Made by a program: the position numbers and the translations under genes. This document shows, in pieces, positions 10,556 to 12,682 of a stretch of DNA of 12,682 bases (positions within the stretch are counted from its first letter, which is position 1; the number at the start of each line of letters is the position of its first letter). The notes beneath the pieces were generated by a model. That model had not been told where the DNA came from. It saw only the letters and a program-made list of their open reading frames with translations, and did no database searches. The stretch is taken from the NCBI GenBank assembly GCA_001701115.1, contig DAAJ01000111.1:1-12682 (forward strand). The letters run 5' to 3'. Source of the DNA: Bacteroidales bacterium GP2. Its GTDB lineage: Bacteria; Bacteroidota; Bacteroidia; Bacteroidales; Muribaculaceae.

Positions 10556-12634
10556 ATGGCAACATTAGAGAAAATCAGAAGCAAATCAGTGCTTTTGCTT
10601 GTTATCATCGGTCTTGCGCTTATAGCGTTTATCATCGGTGACTTCTTTACTTCCGGCAGGACTTTCTTCGGTACAGGCACCACTATCGCCAAGGTCGGAG
10701 GTCAGAAAATTGACGTGCAGGATTTCCAGCGCCGTGTTGAGCAGGAAAACCAGCAGCTCCAGCAGAGAGGAGAAAAATATGACCAGGCTGTTCTTCAGCA
10801 GCGCGTGCTCTACTCAATGGTCAGCGACAAGCTGATGCAGAAGGAGCTTCAGGATCTCGGTCTCAAAGTGACATCGGCAGAACTTACCGATGCAATGCTC
10901 GGCAGCGGTTCTTTCTATCTTGACGCAATGCTCCGCCAGCAGGGTATTGAAAGCGCAAGGGCACTTCATGATATGGCTTACAATCCTGTGAACTACGGAA
11001 TTGATGAGCAGACAGCATCCCAGCTCCGCCAGTACTGGCAGTCACTTGAGCAGCAGATGGAAGCGTCACTCCTCCAGCAGAAGTTCAATACTCTTATTCA
11101 GGGTACCCTCACCGCAAACGAACTTGACGCAAAGGCTCTCTATGACGAGAATGCTGCTACCGCACAAATCGCATACGTTATTAAGGACTATGCTTCGCTT
11201 TCAGATGATGAATATCCGGTTAGCGATGCAGAGGTGAAAGAGGAGTGGAACAAAAACAAATCCACCTATCGCCTTGACATGCCCCAGCGCTCAGTCAATT
11301 ATATCGCTGTTGAGATCGTGCCGTCTGCTGAGGATCTTGCTGCGGCAGAAGTCGCAGTTGAAGAAGCTCTGACCGCACTTAACGAACAGCCCGCAACTGA
11401 GGGTCTTGTAGAGAAGCCCGAATTTGTAGTGAACCGCAACAAGGTTACATCAGCATCTATCCTTGACAGCCGCATGAAGCATTTCGCTGACTCTGCAGCT
11501 ATTGGCAAGGCTGCTCTTGTTAGCCGCATCGGCAATGACTTCACTCTTGCTAAACTCATCAATAAGACTGTTGAAACAGATTCAGTAAATGTTACTCTGT
11601 TCGCAGTCGCAGCTCCCCGTGCAACTGCCGATTCAATCATCCGCGAACTCAATGCCGGCAAGATTTCTGTTGACAGCCTCTCAGGAGTTGCTGGCGTGCA
11701 GTCAGTGCAGAAAGATATGAATCTTTCACTTCTTGATCCTCAGGTAGCTTCTATCCGCGATGCTATTTCCAAGGCTTCTGTGGGCACTTTCTTTACTCCC
11801 GACACTGTTTCACAGGAAAATCTCCTTGTGCTTAAAGTTAATAACCGCAAAGCTCCGGTTGCTGTGTATGACATCGCTGAAATCCGTTTCTCAGCTGAGC
11901 CTTCACGCGCAACAATCAATAAACTTGAGGCAGACCTCCAGACATTCATCAACAACAATAAGACAGCTGAGCAGTTTGTAGCAAACGCTTCTGATGCCGG
12001 CTATCAGGCATTCCCCGCGATCGTTTCCGAATCTACTCCCCAACTCAACGGCATCAACGCTTCACGCGACGCCGTGCATTGGGCAATGGATGCTAAGAAA
12101 GGTCAGGTATCACCCATCTTCGGCGAAGAGACTGACGGACGCTTCATCGCAGTGGCGCTCAACGACATCTATACCGACTACGTTCCTGCAACAAATGATG
12201 ATGTTAAGCAGTACCTTACAACTACTGTGCGCAACAACAAGAAGGCAGCTTCGCTGATTGAGAAGTATAACGGCAAAGGCAAAGATGTTGCTGAGTACGC
12301 TCAGGCTATGGACAGCAAGGTTGACACAGCAATTGTCAACTTCGGTCAGATTTCACAGTTCAACCCGGGCATTGGCGGCGGTGAGTTTGCAGCTGTGGTA
12401 GCTGTGGCAGAACCCGGCAAGCTTACCGGTCCTGTAAAAGGCAACACCGGCGTGATTGTGTTCAACATCATCAATGTTGACAATGAAGGCAGACCTTATA
12501 GCTTCGATGAGAATGCAATGACTTTCAACCGCACCCGTGGCGCAGCAGTTGTTGCTGATCCTAACCGCCTGCCTTTGATTCTTCTTGGCAACAAGAAAGT
12601 GCAGAACAATATCCTTAAGTTCTTCCGCGACTAA
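10556..12634 (+). CDS. ppiD: PpiD-type periplasmic folding factor (SurA_N / parvulin-like)
   Basis: A 692-residue inner-membrane-anchored protein. A short cytoplasmic start (MATLEKIRSK) is followed by one membrane helix (about 11-30) and a large periplasmic body. Residues about 43-200 form a SurA_N-like chaperone region: IAKVGGQKIDVQDFQRRVEQ, Gln-rich helices, and LMQKELQDLGLKVTSAELTDAM. The segment around 340-432 occupies the place of the parvulin domain but lacks the usual RHIL and GG.LGW-type motifs. A second parvulin-like segment may cover about 460-560 (KGQVSPIF, RFIAVALNDI), and the end carries a conserved-looking LPLILLGNKKVQNNILKFFRD tail. The length is normal for Bacteroidetes PpiD. 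It probably acts as a chaperone near the Sec translocon. It is transcribed from its own consensus promoter. Confidence 0.9.
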   Translation: MATLEKIRSKSVLLLVIIGLALIAFIIGDFFTSGRTFFGTGTTIAKVGGQKIDVQDFQRRVEQENQQLQQRGEKYDQAVLQQRVLYSMVSDKLMQKELQDLGLKVTSAELTDAMLGSGSFYLDAMLRQQGIESARALHDMAYNPVNYGIDEQTASQLRQYWQSLEQQMEASLLQQKFNTLIQGTLTANELDAKALYDENAATAQIAYVIKDYASLSDDEYPVSDAEVKEEWNKNKSTYRLDMPQRSVNYIAVEIVPSAEDLAAAEVAVEEALTALNEQPATEGLVEKPEFVVNRNKVTSASILDSRMKHFADSAAIGKAALVSRIGNDFTLAKLINKTVETDSVNVTLFAVAAPRATADSIIRELNAGKISVDSLSGVAGVQSVQKDMNLSLLDPQVASIRDAISKASVGTFFTPDTVSQENLLVLKVNNRKAPVAVYDIAEIRFSAEPSRATINKLEADLQTFINNNKTAEQFVANASDAGYQAFPAIVSESTPQLNGINASRDAVHWAMDAKKGQVSPIFGEETDGRFIAVALNDIYTDYVPATNDDVKQYLTTTVRNNKKAASLIEKYNGKGKDVAEYAQAMDSKVDTAIVNFGQISQFNPGIGGGEFAAVVAVAEPGKLTGPVKGNTGVIVFNIINVDNEGRPYSFDENAMTFNRTRGAAVVADPNRLPLILLGNKKVQNNILKFFRD

Positions 12635-12682
12635 CCCCGGATAGCTTAAATAAAAAATATATATCGGCCCGGCGGAATACCA
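12635..12682. other. Sequence after ppiD to the window end
   Basis: 48 bases with no gene or clear hairpin terminator visible; the window ends before any downstream feature can be judged. Confidence 0.4.

Noticed and set aside
1..12682. CRISPR arrays, insertion sequences, rRNA
   Set aside because: No regularly spaced repeats, transposase-like frames, terminal inverted repeats with target duplications or rRNA sequence were seen.

Overview
The window looks like chromosomal DNA from a Bacteroidales bacterium, most likely a gut Muribaculaceae-type organism (taxonomy is inferred). The signs are several promoters of the Bacteroidetes sigma-ABfr type (TTTG or TTG, 19-20 bases, then TAnnTTTG), a pyrE-SRPBCC gene pair, a large PpiD-type protein, an SDR resembling Bacteroides 7-alpha-hydroxysteroid dehydrogenase, no clear Shine-Dalgarno sequences, and a tRNA-His without encoded CCA. 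Most of the window is ordinary core or conserved sequence. The region between tRNA-His and ppiD is the least ordinary part.

Layout. (1) 153-1296, plus strand: a compact membrane/stress-type cluster with two tandem YtxH-like small proteins, a Phage_holin_3_6-like two-helix protein and a small basic protein. The order resembles the enterobacterial yqjD-yqjE-yqjK cluster. (2) 1345-2732, plus: prmA (L11 methyltransferase), overlapping by one base an exported beta-barrel-type protein. (3) 2750-2791: a perfect 14-bp hairpin flanked by A and T runs, serving as a shared terminator for the convergent genes. (4) 2803-3729, minus: an exported Asn/Pro/Arg-rich protein with a folded-looking C-terminus. 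(5) 3730-4091: a 362-base intergenic region holding two plus-strand promoter-like elements about 200 bases apart. (6) 4092-6508, plus: pyrE, an SRPBCC protein, a Rieske-like lipoprotein whose histidine ligands are replaced, and a 7-alpha-HSDH-like SDR. (7) 6590-6711: tRNA-His(GTG) with its own promoter and terminator. (8) 6837-9735, plus: a membrane-anchored double-domain retropepsin-like protein, then a GrpB nucleotidyltransferase domain fused to a long BspA/LRR-like repeat region. (9) 9873-10414, plus: an MntA/HepT toxin-antitoxin remnant, with an intact minimal nucleotidyltransferase and a HepT (HEPN) gene that has lost its N-terminal part. (10) 10556-12634, plus: ppiD, a periplasmic folding factor whose parvulin region looks degenerate, with a strong consensus promoter.

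How the genes relate. pyrE, the SRPBCC gene and the lipoprotein are tightly packed and probably co-transcribed. The SDR sits 55 bases further on with a palindrome just before its start and may be separately controlled. The retropepsin-like and GrpB-LRR genes are 10 bases apart and probably co-transcribed. GrpB and MntA are both polymerase-beta-superfamily nucleotidyltransferases, so two such genes lie side by side between tRNA-His and ppiD. That and the truncated HepT suggest an accessory segment undergoing decay. I did not see a clear new defence system. The best leads are the GrpB-LRR fusion, the two-lobed retropepsin, the cysteine-ligand Rieske-like lipoprotein, the truncated HepT and the possible leader or small RNA upstream of pyrE.
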